Shown here in pieces: positions 34,603 to 44,264 of a DNA stretch of 64,000 nt. The notes beneath the pieces are model-generated. The model ran no database searches. It was not told the DNA's origin and was given only the letters and a program-made list of their open reading frames with translations. The translations under genes and the position numbers were made by a program. Position 1 is the stretch's first letter. Every line of letters starts with the position of its first letter. Source of the DNA: an uncultured Spartobacteria bacterium (lineage in GTDB: Bacteria > Verrucomicrobiota > Verrucomicrobiia > Chthoniobacterales > Chthoniobacteraceae); NCBI GenBank assembly GCA_903901425.1, contig CAIURC010000107.1, positions 1-64,000 of the forward strand, in the 5' to 3' direction.

Positions 34603-36609
34603 ATGCCCAGAAAGCAACTGCTCATCACCACATGTCTCATCGTGGTTCCGGCGCTGGCTTTGGCGCTGCTGAGCCTGCTCTCTGTGCGGAGTCAAAAAGA
34701 GGGCACCGACCGGGAACGGGAACGGCTGGCGGACAGACTAGGCAAAGGCATCCTTGAACAAATCAACCGCTCGTTCTCGGAGATCGAAGCCCGGGTGGAT
34801 TTAGCCGAAATCGAGCTTCTTGCACCGGACCGCAACCAAACCGCTCTGCCCGCGCTACTTGCACTGCCGCCCATCGAAACCGTGTTTGTCATTGCCAAGG
34901 ACGGCGCGCTCAAGGCTCCGGTCCCGCATTGGAGGACGGCAGCCGTACAGGAACTGGATAGGGATTTCAAAAGCGCCTTCGACCAGGCTGAGGTGCTCGA
35001 GATCCGGGGCAAGCCGCAGGAAGCGGCAGGCCGGTATGAAGAACTTCTGGCGGCCTCGCGTTCCAGCCGAACTCAGGCGCTCCTTTTGAACGCGCTTGCA
35101 CGGTGCCTCCGCAAGGCGGGACAGCCCGAAAAGGCCGAGGAGCTCTACCACCGCCTGCGCACCGAACACCCAACGGAGCTTTCAACCCAAGAGACGTCAC
35201 TGGCGGCTGCAGCCGCCTTGGAAACCCTGTCCATCGCAATTCAACTCAAGGATCCCAGCCGGGCTTTGGATCCGTGCCGCCGGTTTTTAGAAGACCTTCT
35301 GAAGGGGCGGATTCCGGTTTCCCGCCCCGAGGCAGCCTACTGTGCATCCGAGGTGGCTGCATTTCTCAAGACGCCCGGGCTTACCGCAGAGGGCGCAGAA
35401 TGCTCGCGTGCCCTGTCGCTTTTGCGCAATGTGCTCGACGCCGAACGCACCGCGGAAAAACTTTGGGCCGAGCCCGTGCCGACAGAACCGGTTCCCAACA
35501 AATCCCCCGTTCGATACACCTATCGGGCCGCCACACCGGAAATACTGGTCGGAACAAAGCCGCTGGGACCGGATGGACTCCGGCTCGTGACCTGCCTGCG
35601 TACTGAGGTGCTCAAAGCCGAATCCCGAACCTCGATCGCACAGCTCCTGCAATACTCAGGCAGTTTCGCCTACGAGATCCGGGACGCCCGTCAAGCCGCC
35701 TGGCTGGCAGCCATAGACGGCCCGCTCACCCCGCCTATCGCGCGTTTTTCGCTTGAACGCCTCCCGGGCTGTGAACTTTCCGTAAGCGTGCCAGAATCTC
35801 CGGCTTTAAAAGCGGAGGCCCGGATCCGGATGCTGGCATCCTGCGGGCTGGTCCTGCTGCTCCTGATGACCATCGGTGCAAGCCTGTATTTCATGAACAC
35901 CCTGGTCCGGCGGACGGCCGAGTTGTCCGCATTGAAGACCGATTTTGTGTCTGCGGTCTCCCATGAGATGCGCACCCCGCTGGCCACCATTCGAATGATT
36001 GCGGAGATGTTCCAGATGCAACGGGTCAAGGACCTGAGGACCAGCCAGGAGTACATCGAGACCATCGCAAGCGAGACCGACCGGCTCACGCGCCTCATCA
36101 ACAAGGTGTTAGACTTTTCCCGGATGGACTCGGGTCGGCAGAACTATTCGTTTGTCCGCACAGCACTCGGGCCGATCGTCAGCGCCACGGTGCGAAACTT
36201 CGAAGCCGGCCTTTCAAGAGCCTGCAGGATCCGCGTGACCATCCAGGAGGAACTCCCCGAAGTGGCGGTGGACGAGGACGCCATCGTCCAGGCGCTACTC
36301 AACCTGCTCGATAACGCGGTGAAATATTCGCCCGAACCCGGTCAGGTGGAAGTGACGTTGTCACTGCAGGGAACCGAACTGCTCCTGCATGTAGCCGACC
36401 AAGGCATCGGGATTGACCCGCGCGAACTGGGAATGATTTTTGAGAAATTCTACCGCTGCGAAGACGAATTGACGCGCAGGACCACAGGCACCGGCATCGG
36501 GCTTTCGATCGTCCAACACATCGCCGAGGCGCACCGGGGCCGGATCGAGGCCCGAAGCGCTCCCGGCTCGGGCAGCGTGTTCACGCTGCACCTTCCCTTG
36601 ACTGAATAA
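34603..36609 (+). CDS. Sensor histidine kinase with TPR-like periplasmic domain
   Basis: A 668-residue kinase. An N-terminal helix (LLITTCLIVVPALALALLSL) and a second one near residue 415-435 (LASCGLVLLLLMTIGASLYF) bracket about 390 extracytoplasmic residues that include a TPR-like stretch (AEVLEIRGKPQEAAGRYEEL, CLRKAGQPEKAEELYHRL). The cytoplasmic part has the H-box VSHEMRTPLATIR (His454), N-box NLLDNAVKYSP and G-boxes DQGIGIDPRE and TGTGIGLSIV. The start at 34603 (MPRKQLL) gives the membrane helix. The response regulator starts 21 bases after it and is surely its partner. Confidence 0.92.
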   Translation: MPRKQLLITTCLIVVPALALALLSLLSVRSQKEGTDRERERLADRLGKGILEQINRSFSEIEARVDLAEIELLAPDRNQTALPALLALPPIETVFVIAKDGALKAPVPHWRTAAVQELDRDFKSAFDQAEVLEIRGKPQEAAGRYEELLAASRSSRTQALLLNALARCLRKAGQPEKAEELYHRLRTEHPTELSTQETSLAAAAALETLSIAIQLKDPSRALDPCRRFLEDLLKGRIPVSRPEAAYCASEVAAFLKTPGLTAEGAECSRALSLLRNVLDAERTAEKLWAEPVPTEPVPNKSPVRYTYRAATPEILVGTKPLGPDGLRLVTCLRTEVLKAESRTSIAQLLQYSGSFAYEIRDARQAAWLAAIDGPLTPPIARFSLERLPGCELSVSVPESPALKAEARIRMLASCGLVLLLLMTIGASLYFMNTLVRRTAELSALKTDFVSAVSHEMRTPLATIRMIAEMFQMQRVKDLRTSQEYIETIASETDRLTRLINKVLDFSRMDSGRQNYSFVRTALGPIVSATVRNFEAGLSRACRIRVTIQEELPEVAVDEDAIVQALLNLLDNAVKYSPEPGQVEVTLSLQGTELLLHVADQGIGIDPRELGMIFEKFYRCEDELTRRTTGTGIGLSIVQHIAEAHRGRIEARSAPGSGSVFTLHLPLTE

Positions 36610-36630
36610 GCTACATCCCCCCTGATCCCC

Positions 36631-37314
36631 ATGAAACGCATTCTGGTGGTTGAAGACGAACCCAAGCTCCGGCGGGTACTCGTTGATTTTCTTGAAACCG
36701 AAGGCTACGAGGTGGTCGTCGCCACCGATGGCGAGGCCGCCCTGGATCTTGCATGCCAAAGAAAGCCCGACGTCATCATCCTCGACGTCATGCTTCCCAA
36801 GGTGAACGGGTTCGACGTGTGCCGTTCCCTGCGCGAGCGCGGATCAAGGACTCCGATCCTGTTGATCACGGCCAAGGGCGAGGAAACCGACAAAGTGCTC
36901 GGTTTGGAGCTGGGCGCGGACGATTACATCACCAAACCTTTTGGCCTGAAGGAACTGAACGCCCGGGTCCGCGCACGGCTCAGAACGGCCACGCCCCGCC
37001 CGGAGCGTGCCGTGGAGCAGTACTCCCTCGGTTCGATGGTCATTGATTTCAAGCAACACTGTGTGCTTCGGGATGGCCGTCCGCTGCCGCTCTCGGCACT
37101 GGAAGCGGGCCTCCTCAAGTATTTCATCGAACACCGGGGCGAGGTCGTCAGCCGGAACGACCTGCTCGACAAAGTCTGGGGGTACGACAGTTTTCCCAGC
37201 ACCCGCACCATAGACACCCATGTGCTGAATCTGCGCAAAAAACTGGAGGACCGGCCCGATGCACCCCGCTGGCTGATTACCGTACATGGCGTGGGCTACA
37301 AGTTCACCGGCTGA
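36631..37314 (+). CDS. OmpR/PhoB-type response regulator
   Basis: A 227-residue regulator. The receiver has VVEDE, phosphoacceptor Asp52 in VIILDVMLPK, and the conserved lysine in DYITKPFGLKEL. The winged-helix domain is of the OmpR/PhoB type (VSRNDLLDKVWGYDSFPS, TIDTHVLNLRKKLE, ending HGVGYKFTG). Such regulators bind direct repeats with an 11-base period; one occurs 36 bases beyond its stop codon, at 37351. Confidence 0.94.
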   Translation: MKRILVVEDEPKLRRVLVDFLETEGYEVVVATDGEAALDLACQRKPDVIILDVMLPKVNGFDVCRSLRERGSRTPILLITAKGEETDKVLGLELGADDYITKPFGLKELNARVRARLRTATPRPERAVEQYSLGSMVIDFKQHCVLRDGRPLPLSALEAGLLKYFIEHRGEVVSRNDLLDKVWGYDSFPSTRTIDTHVLNLRKKLEDRPDAPRWLITVHGVGYKFTG

Positions 37315-37350
37315 ACTTGAAGAAGCGCCTCGCGAACGTTTGGCCGCGTT

Positions 37351-37368
37351 TTGACAATTGCCTGACAA
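37351..37368. promoter_or_regulatory. Pho-box-like tandem direct repeat
   Basis: TTGACAA-TTGC-CTGACAA consists of two 7-base direct repeats with a 4-base spacer, the same 7-4-7 geometry as the Pho box bound by PhoB-type regulators. It lies between the OmpR-type regulator gene and the TPR-like gene, 75 bases upstream of the latter's start codon, so it may be the operator through which the regulator controls that gene. Confidence 0.4.
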
Positions 37369-37442
37369 CCTTCGCAAACCCCCGCTCTACCTTCCGAGCG
37401 TCACGGGAAACCATGGGTTTCCCCGCAACCTAAAAAACACTG

Positions 37443-38633
37443 ATGAAAAAATTGTTCACGATCCTCGGCCTGTGCGCAGCCATGGGCACCGCCCCAGCTG
37501 CAGAAGCGGAAAGCATGGAACTGCTTTACCAACGGGCGTTACACCTCGAAACAGCCAAGGCGGATTACGATGGCGCAATCCCCATCTACGCCACAATCCT
37601 TAGCGTCCACGCCCAGAACGCGGGGCTCGCAGCCAAGTCGCTCTTCCGGCAAGGCCTGTGCTACGAAAAAACGGGCAAGTTCGAACTGGCCAGGGACTGC
37701 GCGCGAAAGCTCCTCGGCGCGTTTCAGGCCATCACCAAATCCGACCCGGAAATCGCCAAATGGGCAGTGCGGGTCAGCGGCGACTCCAAGAGCGAGGATC
37801 TGGCTCACATCAAGCTCCCAGACAACCCCAGTAAAGATGAGGTCCGGGCCTACGTCAGGGCAATCGTCGACGCCTGTCGCGGCCGACGGAGCTGGTCGAA
37901 CACCGATCCTGAGGTAAAAATGCTCGAGAAAGTCGGCCCGAAAAACTTGGACCTCCTCATTGCCGCTCTGGCCGTTGAACCACAGAACTTTCATCTGCGT
38001 TACGTCATTGGCGAACTCGTAGATGAAAACAGCAAGCAACTGGTCCTTGAAAACTTGGGAGCCTGCAGTGCCCTCGTGGGAGTGGTTTTACAGCAGGGTT
38101 GGGAACAGGAGGCCAAACAGACACTGATCAAGGGCTTCGGAAACGGAAACCATCATCTCTCTCCCGAGTGGATTGAAGCCGTTGCAAAGCTGAAAGAACC
38201 CTCCACATACCCCCTACTTCGGGACTATTTTGTCCGGGGCGCCAATAGATACCTAACCTATGAGGCGATCAAAAATCTGCCCATCGAAAATCTGCCGGGT
38301 GCCGTGCAGGATGCATGGCAGATGACCCGCTCTCTGGGAGTGGGTCTCGGCCTCACGGCGCTCATCGCGGCCGAATACGGGCACCTCGACGCTCTGGAGT
38401 GCCTCTTCGAAGAATTGACCGGCATTTCCGGAAATGACGAATGGTTCGCAAAGCGCGCCCGCAAAGTCATCTACCGCGTCACGGATTTCACCGGGAGCAA
38501 GGAGGAGGCTTTGGCATGGTTTAAAACCTGCCGCGAGAACCTGCGGTTTGACCCCGAAAAAAAGAGGTTCGTCTTCTCCAAAGAGAGCACACAGTCTGGC
38601 AGCCCCGCACGGAACGCCATGCCTGCCAAATAG
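37443..38633 (+). CDS. Secreted TPR/HEAT-like helical protein
   Basis: A 396-residue protein with a signal peptide (MKKLFTILGLCAAMGTAPAAEA), then TPR-like helices (YQRALHLETAKADYDGAIPIYATIL, read in two parts; SLFRQGLCYEKTGKFELAR) and, further on, helices of HEAT/ankyrin type (YPLLRDYFVRGANRYLTYEA). No catalytic motif is visible, so a scaffold or binding role is likely. It lies downstream of the kinase/regulator pair, whose kinase also has TPR-like sequence outside the membrane; an interaction is possible but unproven. A hairpin terminator follows. Confidence 0.75.
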   Translation: MKKLFTILGLCAAMGTAPAAEAESMELLYQRALHLETAKADYDGAIPIYATILSVHAQNAGLAAKSLFRQGLCYEKTGKFELARDCARKLLGAFQAITKSDPEIAKWAVRVSGDSKSEDLAHIKLPDNPSKDEVRAYVRAIVDACRGRRSWSNTDPEVKMLEKVGPKNLDLLIAALAVEPQNFHLRYVIGELVDENSKQLVLENLGACSALVGVVLQQGWEQEAKQTLIKGFGNGNHHLSPEWIEAVAKLKEPSTYPLLRDYFVRGANRYLTYEAIKNLPIENLPGAVQDAWQMTRSLGVGLGLTALIAAEYGHLDALECLFEELTGISGNDEWFAKRARKVIYRVTDFTGSKEEALAWFKTCRENLRFDPEKKRFVFSKESTQSGSPARNAMPAK

Positions 38634-38979
38634 TTCGGGCCACCTCATTCTCAGACGCCACCGCCCCATGGGCAGTGGCGTCTTTCTGTTCTGAAAAAGT
38701 GCATCCTCCGCCAGCCATCCAAAGGCGCCTGCGCACTGGGCAGATCGCCTGATCGAACTCGAATGAAAGCGGGCTCCATCCGCAGGCGGGTTCCGTCTTT
38801 GCGGAGGACGCTCTAAAGCCCCGCAAAAAAAGGAACTTTTTTTGCACCCGGAAGTGGGAACGGTCCGCAGATGTCCTACCCCTCCTGCTAGGATCCCGGT
38901 ATTCAGATTTGAAATACCCGTCTTCCCTAATTTTGACCTCCCGTTGGTTTTCTCGAATCCCGTAGGCTCCATCCACCCC
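38634..38979. other. Intergenic gap before sbcD
   Basis: Apart from the terminator at 38653, this 346-base gap shows no gene. It includes the run AGGAACTTTTTTTGCACCC near 38830. The promoter of the sbcDC operon is presumably in the last 150 bases. Confidence 0.5.
38653..38690 (+). terminator. Rho-independent terminator
   Basis: AGACGCCAC (38653-38661) and GTGGCGTCT (38675-38683) form a perfect 9-bp stem with a 13-base loop, followed by TTCTGTT. It lies 20 bases after the stop of the TPR-like gene. Confidence 0.75.
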
Positions 38980-40254
38980 ATGGCTTTCCGTTTCTTCCAT
39001 ACCGCCGACTGGCACCTTGGCCAGACCTTTCACGAGTACGACCGCGACCATGAACACGGCCGGTTTTTGGAATGGTTTCTGGATTGCCTGATCCAGAAAC
39101 AACCAGATGCCCTTCTTCTGGCTGGCGATGTTTTTGATACCATCAACCCCTCGGCTGTCGCACAACGCCGTTTCTACGCGTTTCTGGGGCAGGTCCGGAT
39201 GACCTTGCCGGGCCTTCAAATCGTCATCACCGCAGGCAACCATGACGCCGGGTCACGTCTGGAGGCGCCTTCCGCGCTGCTGGATTCGCTCAACATCCAT
39301 CTGGTTGGCACCATCCAAAAAACGGTGGACGGCGAGATCCTGCTCGACCGCATGATCCTGCCGTTGCGTGACGCATCAGGAACGGTGAAAGCGCTGGCTC
39401 TGGCTGTTCCCTACCTGCGCCCCTCGGACGTACCCATGGTTACAGACGCGAGCGATCCCTATCTGGAGGGGGTTCGCGCACTGTATCACGCGCTCACCCA
39501 GCGGGCCCGGCTCCTTCGGGATGAGAAGTATCCTGAGGCTGCGCTCATCGCACTCGGCCATTGCCACATGGCTGGCGCCAACGAGTCACGTGATTCCGAA
39601 CGGCGCCTCATTATTGGCGGCAATGAGGCGCTGCGGCCGGACTCGTTCCCACCGGATCTGGCCTACGTGGCTTTGGGTCACCTGCACAAGCCCCAGGCGA
39701 TCGACGGAGGCCGGATCCGGTACTGCGGCAGTCCGATCCCCCTGTCTTTCTCAGAACTGGATTACCCGCACCAAGTGCTTCTGTGTACGCTGCATCCCAG
39801 CGAGGGTTTGGTGGTTGAACCGTTGCCGATTCCCAAAACCGCCCATTTGATCAGGATCCCCAAGGCCGGTGCTGCAAAGATGGACGAGGTCCTCCGCAGG
39901 ATTGGCGAGATCGCCGCGGATCCGTCGGTTCCGTTGGGCGAGCAACCCTTTTTGGAAGTGAACGTGGTTAACGATGGACCAGACCCGTCTCGGCGGCACC
40001 GAATCGAGCAGGAGCTCATCGGCAAAGGGGTTCGGCTGGCAGTGATCCGGCAGCACCAGCCAGCTGAGGAGACACCCCCGATCCACTCCGCGACCGGCAC
40101 ACCGCAGGTGCTGGCTGATTTGAGCACGCTCGACCCGGAGAGCCTCCTTCAGGACGCGTTCCGCGAGAAATATCGCACCGATCTCCCTCAGGAGTTGCTC
40201 GTTGCCCTCCGCGAGTTGCTCGCCACAGAAGCTGTCGACTCCACCGCCTCATGA
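38980..40254 (+). CDS. sbcD: Nuclease SbcCD subunit D (Mre11-like)
   Basis: A 424-residue metallophosphoesterase nuclease, partner of SbcC in cutting hairpins and processing DNA ends. Phosphoesterase motifs seen are FHTADWHLGQTF, LLAGDVFDTINPS, ITAGNHDAGSRLE, ALGHCHMAG and VALGHLHKPQ. The start at 38980 (MAFRFFHTADWHLG) matches the family; the upstream extension in the track is rejected. The gene overlaps sbcC by the ATGA tetranucleotide. Confidence 0.96.
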   Translation: MAFRFFHTADWHLGQTFHEYDRDHEHGRFLEWFLDCLIQKQPDALLLAGDVFDTINPSAVAQRRFYAFLGQVRMTLPGLQIVITAGNHDAGSRLEAPSALLDSLNIHLVGTIQKTVDGEILLDRMILPLRDASGTVKALALAVPYLRPSDVPMVTDASDPYLEGVRALYHALTQRARLLRDEKYPEAALIALGHCHMAGANESRDSERRLIIGGNEALRPDSFPPDLAYVALGHLHKPQAIDGGRIRYCGSPIPLSFSELDYPHQVLLCTLHPSEGLVVEPLPIPKTAHLIRIPKAGAAKMDEVLRRIGEIAADPSVPLGEQPFLEVNVVNDGPDPSRRHRIEQELIGKGVRLAVIRQHQPAEETPPIHSATGTPQVLADLSTLDPESLLQDAFREKYRTDLPQELLVALRELLATEAVDSTAS

Positions 40255-43200
40255 AAATTCTCCGCATCAGCCTCAGGAACCTGGCTTCGCTCGGAGGCAG
40301 CCACACGGTGGATTTCACCCGCGAGCCGATGAAATCCACCGGCCTGTTTTCGATCAGTGGCGACACCGGCTCTGGAAAAAGCACGCTGTTGGATGCGCTT
40401 TGCCTTGCCCTGTACGAAAACACCCCCCGGTTGACCGCTGCCAAAGGCGTGAAAATTCCGGATGCGGACGGACTCATCACGCAGAAAGACCCCGGCAATC
40501 TTCTCCGGCGCGGCACCGCCGAGGGTTTCGCTGAGGTGGCCTTTGTCGGTGTGGACCAGGCTGTCTACACCTCCCGGTGGAGCATCCGGAGGGCACGGGG
40601 TCGGAGCGAAGGCGGGCTGCAGAACTCCGAGATGGTGCTCTACCACGGGAATGTGATCCACGGTGCCAATGGCGTGGTGTGCCAGGGCGGCCGGAAAACC
40701 GAGGTCCTGCCGGTGATCGCCCAGAAAGTGGGGCTGAAGTTTGAGCAATTCACCCGGGCAGTCCTGCTCGCCCAAAACGATTTTGCGGTGTTTTTGAAGG
40801 CGGACGACAAAGAACGTGCAGAGATCCTCCAGGCCCTCACCGGCACCGAGCGTTTCGAGCGACTTTCAGTGGCAGTGTTTGAACGCGACCGCGCGGAGCA
40901 GGAAAAAATCAAGGCCCTCGAGAGTCAACTGCAGGGAAACGCCCCGCTGTCGGCCGAGTTGCGGGCCGAAAAAGAGGCGGAGCACAAGGCTGCCGAGGAG
41001 GCTTTCCAGACTGCAGAAACGAAATTCAATGAACGCAAGGTCCACGCGGAGTGGCTGCGCCGTCTGGCCGAGTTGAATGCGGCACAGGAGGCTTCGCAGG
41101 CCGCCAAACGTACTGCAGCTGAGGCGTTTGAGGCAGCGGCTCCGCGTCGCGCCCATCTGGCCCGGGCACTGGAGGTCTCCCGAAACGCACGGTCCCTGTT
41201 TGATCAGGAGCGTCATGCGATGGCTCACCAGCAGCGCGCTGAACTGGCGTCCGGGACGGCCGTCGAAAAGCATACGGCGGCCAAAAAACAGCTTGAGGAA
41301 AGCCTCCTAGCCCAAGCTGCGGCAATCGACATCGAAAACAAGGCTAGGCAGGCCGAACTCGCACAGGCTCCGATCCTGCTCAAGACCCGCGAACTCGATG
41401 CGCAGTTGATTCCACTCAGCCAGCGGTTTAGTGAAGCCTCCAAGGAACGGGCGCAGGCCGCCAGGAATGTTTCTGATTTAGAAACCAGCAGCGAAACCCT
41501 CCGGAAACGGGGCTTAAAACTGGATACGGACCGGGCTGACATCGAAAAACAGAAGCAGCGCTTCATTCATCTGGCGCCACTGATGGAGGAAGCCGGTGTC
41601 TGGATTGGCCGGCTCTCAGAAGCGTACCGCGCATTCACTGATGAAGTTGCAAAGCGGCGTGATCTGGAAACGAAAGCCCGGGTGTCCAAAGCCGCCACAC
41701 TCGCGCTTGAAACCGCCCTGAATCGCGCAAATACGGCAGCGGAACAGTTGAACCTGCGAAAGAAGGCACTCGGAGAGGCGCAGAACGCCTTGAAGTTGTT
41801 TGACGCCGAAAAACTCGCCCTCCGTGGACGGCAATTGAACGAAACCGGCCAAGCCTTGGGGTTTCTCAGGGAACGGTTCGCCACGATTGCAACTCTTGAA
41901 GCGCAGCGGACCGAGTTGGAGAACGAGCTCACCACGCTCCAAAAGGACATTGCAACCGACACAGCATCGCTGGCGGATCTGCAAGGCATCCAAATCCGGG
42001 ATGCGGAAATCGCCGCGCAATCCGCCCAGGAGGCGCTTGCAGCGGCGGAGGCCGCGGTGAGTGATCAAGCTGCGATGCTGAGAGCCAAACTCCAGGAACA
42101 TCTGGCCTGTCCGGTCTGCGGCTCTCAGGAGCACCCGTTTTCGACTCATCCACCGGTGCATGACGCGGCACTGGAGGCCATCCGGAAGAGCAAGAACGCG
42201 AAGGATCAGACCCTCGAAAAACTCCGCGGTCTTGCAGCCGGGTTGACCGCGCGGCTGGAGACGCTTCGGAAATTGGTGAAAACCAAAGAGCCGCAGCTCA
42301 CGAAACTTCAGAGACAGATGGATCTCGCTCAGAGCACGCCTTCCCATCACCCCCTGGCTCAGGGGATTTTGAATCTTGCCAAGACGGAGCAGAGTGGAGC
42401 GTTGGAGGAGCAACTCCGCGCGCTCGAAACGGAGCGTCGAAAACTGGAGGAGGACGAAGGCGTATTCCGCAAAGCGACTCTGGCGCGGGATACGGCCCAA
42501 ATGGCTTACGATCGTGAGAACGAGGTCTTTACTCAGGCGGAAAAGTCCGCATCTGTTTCACGCACGGAGGCTGCCACGGCCGAGCAGGCCCTGAAATCCA
42601 GCCAGGCGGCTCTGGAGCGCGCACAAGCCGAGACGGCCCTGCGTTCTGCCGAAGTCGAGCCCCTCTGGCGCGTGCTTCCGGAACCGGACAAACGGCGGTT
42701 CCCGGCCGATGCACCGGCGCTGATCCAAGGCCTGAAGGAAGACACCGACCAGTTGCGCATCTTCGACCAGGCGCTGCAGAAAAACGCGCAGGAGTTAGAC
42801 ACATTGAAGGTGCAAATGACCGCCAGTACCCAGACCCTGGCTGCCGCAAATGGAACTCTGGAAAAGTGCGCTCAGAAGGAGGCCGCTGCCCGCGAGGATC
42901 ACCAGAAAATCCACGCGGCCCGCAAAGAACTCTTCGGCGACCGCATACCCGATGCGGTGGAAGCGGAGCTTCGGAACGCCCGCGCTCAGGCTGAACAGCA
43001 GAAGACCAAGGCCGAAGCGGATTTCGCAATGGCAGACAAACGGATCGCTGCGGCCGTCGAATCCATGGAAAAGGCCGCCGCCGATCGGATCGCTGCAGTC
43101 AAGGCCTGTGCGGACACCACGGCTCTGCTGAATCAGTGGGTGTCAGATTTTTCCAAGCGCTCAGGTGCGCCACTGGACCGTCAGGAACTGGAGTCTTTGC

Positions 43201-44264
43201 TTGGTTTGGACAACGCATGGTTTCCGGAGGAGCAGGCGGCATTGGATGCCCTCTCGAATCAGTTGAAACTTACCGAGGGCCAGCTCCAAACTCACGCAGA
43301 TCAACGAGCCCAACATCTGGCGGAACCACCGACACAAGATGACGCGTTGACAGTGGCCAGCGATCTTGAGCTCAGGCGGCAAGCGAGGAGCGAGGCAGAC
43401 GAAAAACGGATTGCGGCAGCTGCCGTGCTTAGCGCTGACGACCGCCGGGCATCGGCAAGTGCGGAATTGACCGGCCAACTTTCGGACCAACGTATGAAAG
43501 CGGCGCCATGGGCAAGGTTGAACGAACTGGCGGGGTCCGCCGATGGGTCCAAGTTCCGCTCAATTGCCCAGCGCCGCACTCTGGACCTGCTGCTGGCCAA
43601 CGCCAATGCACAACTCGATCAACTGGCTGCCCGCTACAGGTTGGAACGTCTGCCCGAGTCCCTAAACCTGATCGTGATTGACCGCGACATGGCCGACGAA
43701 CGCCGGGGCGTGCATTCGCTTTCGGGCGGCGAGTCCTTTCTGGTGTCTCTCGCGCTGGCGCTGGGCCTCGCTTCACTGACTGCCAGCCGGATCCGGATCG
43801 AGTCTCTGTTTATCGATGAAGGCTTCGGCAGCCTTGACCCGGCCACCCTGAACACCGCGATGGGCGCCCTCATGCACCTCGAGACTCAAGGGCGCAAGGT
43901 CGGGGTAATCTCCCATGTGCGGGAAATGACCGATGCCATTCCGGTTCAAATCCGCGTGGTCAAAGGGCGTCAGGGATCCTCCCGGTTGATGGTTCCGGGC
44001 ACGGAACCAGCCGAGCCCTACGAAGAGACGGTTTCCGGTCCGCGCGAGCGCGTCGCTACCGTACCCCAGCTCGCAGTGGAAGACCTGGCAGCCCGGCTAA
44101 CCGAAATTTTGCGCCGTGAAAAATTGGAGGGAAACGCGATTGTCTCGACACGAAGCCTCCGCGAGGAACTGGGCTGCTCCACGGAGGAGTTCTCGGCGGC
44201 CAGAGCGGCGCTTGGGGGCAGATTGGTGTCTCAAGGCAGAAGCATCGGTCTGCCCGCTGAGTGA
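40251..44264 (+). CDS. sbcC: Nuclease SbcCD subunit C (Rad50-like ATPase)
   Basis: A 1337-residue SMC-like ATPase. Walker A is [15 protein letters not shown] at about residue 37; long coiled coils flank a zinc hook (CPVCGSQEH, near residue 619); the C-terminal lobe has the signature LSGGESFLVSLALALGLA and Walker B LFIDEGFGSLD. It holds DNA ends for SbcD and drives the nuclease. The protein is longer than usual: after the D-loop/H-loop region (VGVISHVREMTD) about 90 extra residues follow, ending in a helical segment (IVSTRSLREELGCSTEEFSA) that looks like a winged helix. Translation is coupled to sbcD. Confidence 0.95.
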   Translation: MKILRISLRNLASLGGSHTVDFTREPMKSTGLFSISGDTGSGKSTLLDALCLALYENTPRLTAAKGVKIPDADGLITQKDPGNLLRRGTAEGFAEVAFVGVDQAVYTSRWSIRRARGRSEGGLQNSEMVLYHGNVIHGANGVVCQGGRKTEVLPVIAQKVGLKFEQFTRAVLLAQNDFAVFLKADDKERAEILQALTGTERFERLSVAVFERDRAEQEKIKALESQLQGNAPLSAELRAEKEAEHKAAEEAFQTAETKFNERKVHAEWLRRLAELNAAQEASQAAKRTAAEAFEAAAPRRAHLARALEVSRNARSLFDQERHAMAHQQRAELASGTAVEKHTAAKKQLEESLLAQAAAIDIENKARQAELAQAPILLKTRELDAQLIPLSQRFSEASKERAQAARNVSDLETSSETLRKRGLKLDTDRADIEKQKQRFIHLAPLMEEAGVWIGRLSEAYRAFTDEVAKRRDLETKARVSKAATLALETALNRANTAAEQLNLRKKALGEAQNALKLFDAEKLALRGRQLNETGQALGFLRERFATIATLEAQRTELENELTTLQKDIATDTASLADLQGIQIRDAEIAAQSAQEALAAAEAAVSDQAAMLRAKLQEHLACPVCGSQEHPFSTHPPVHDAALEAIRKSKNAKDQTLEKLRGLAAGLTARLETLRKLVKTKEPQLTKLQRQMDLAQSTPSHHPLAQGILNLAKTEQSGALEEQLRALETERRKLEEDEGVFRKATLARDTAQMAYDRENEVFTQAEKSASVSRTEAATAEQALKSSQAALERAQAETALRSAEVEPLWRVLPEPDKRRFPADAPALIQGLKEDTDQLRIFDQALQKNAQELDTLKVQMTASTQTLAAANGTLEKCAQKEAAAREDHQKIHAARKELFGDRIPDAVEAELRNARAQAEQQKTKAEADFAMADKRIAAAVESMEKAAADRIAAVKACADTTALLNQWVSDFSKRSGAPLDRQELESLLGLDNAWFPEEQAALDALSNQLKLTEGQLQTHADQRAQHLAEPPTQDDALTVASDLELRRQARSEADEKRIAAAAVLSADDRRASASAELTGQLSDQRMKAAPWARLNELAGSADGSKFRSIAQRRTLDLLLANANAQLDQLAARYRLERLPESLNLIVIDRDMADERRGVHSLSGGESFLVSLALALGLASLTASRIRIESLFIDEGFGSLDPATLNTAMGALMHLETQGRKVGVISHVREMTDAIPVQIRVVKGRQGSSRLMVPGTEPAEPYEETVSGPRERVATVPQLAVEDLAARLTEILRREKLEGNAIVSTRSLREELGCSTEEFSAARAALGGRLVSQGRSIGLPAE

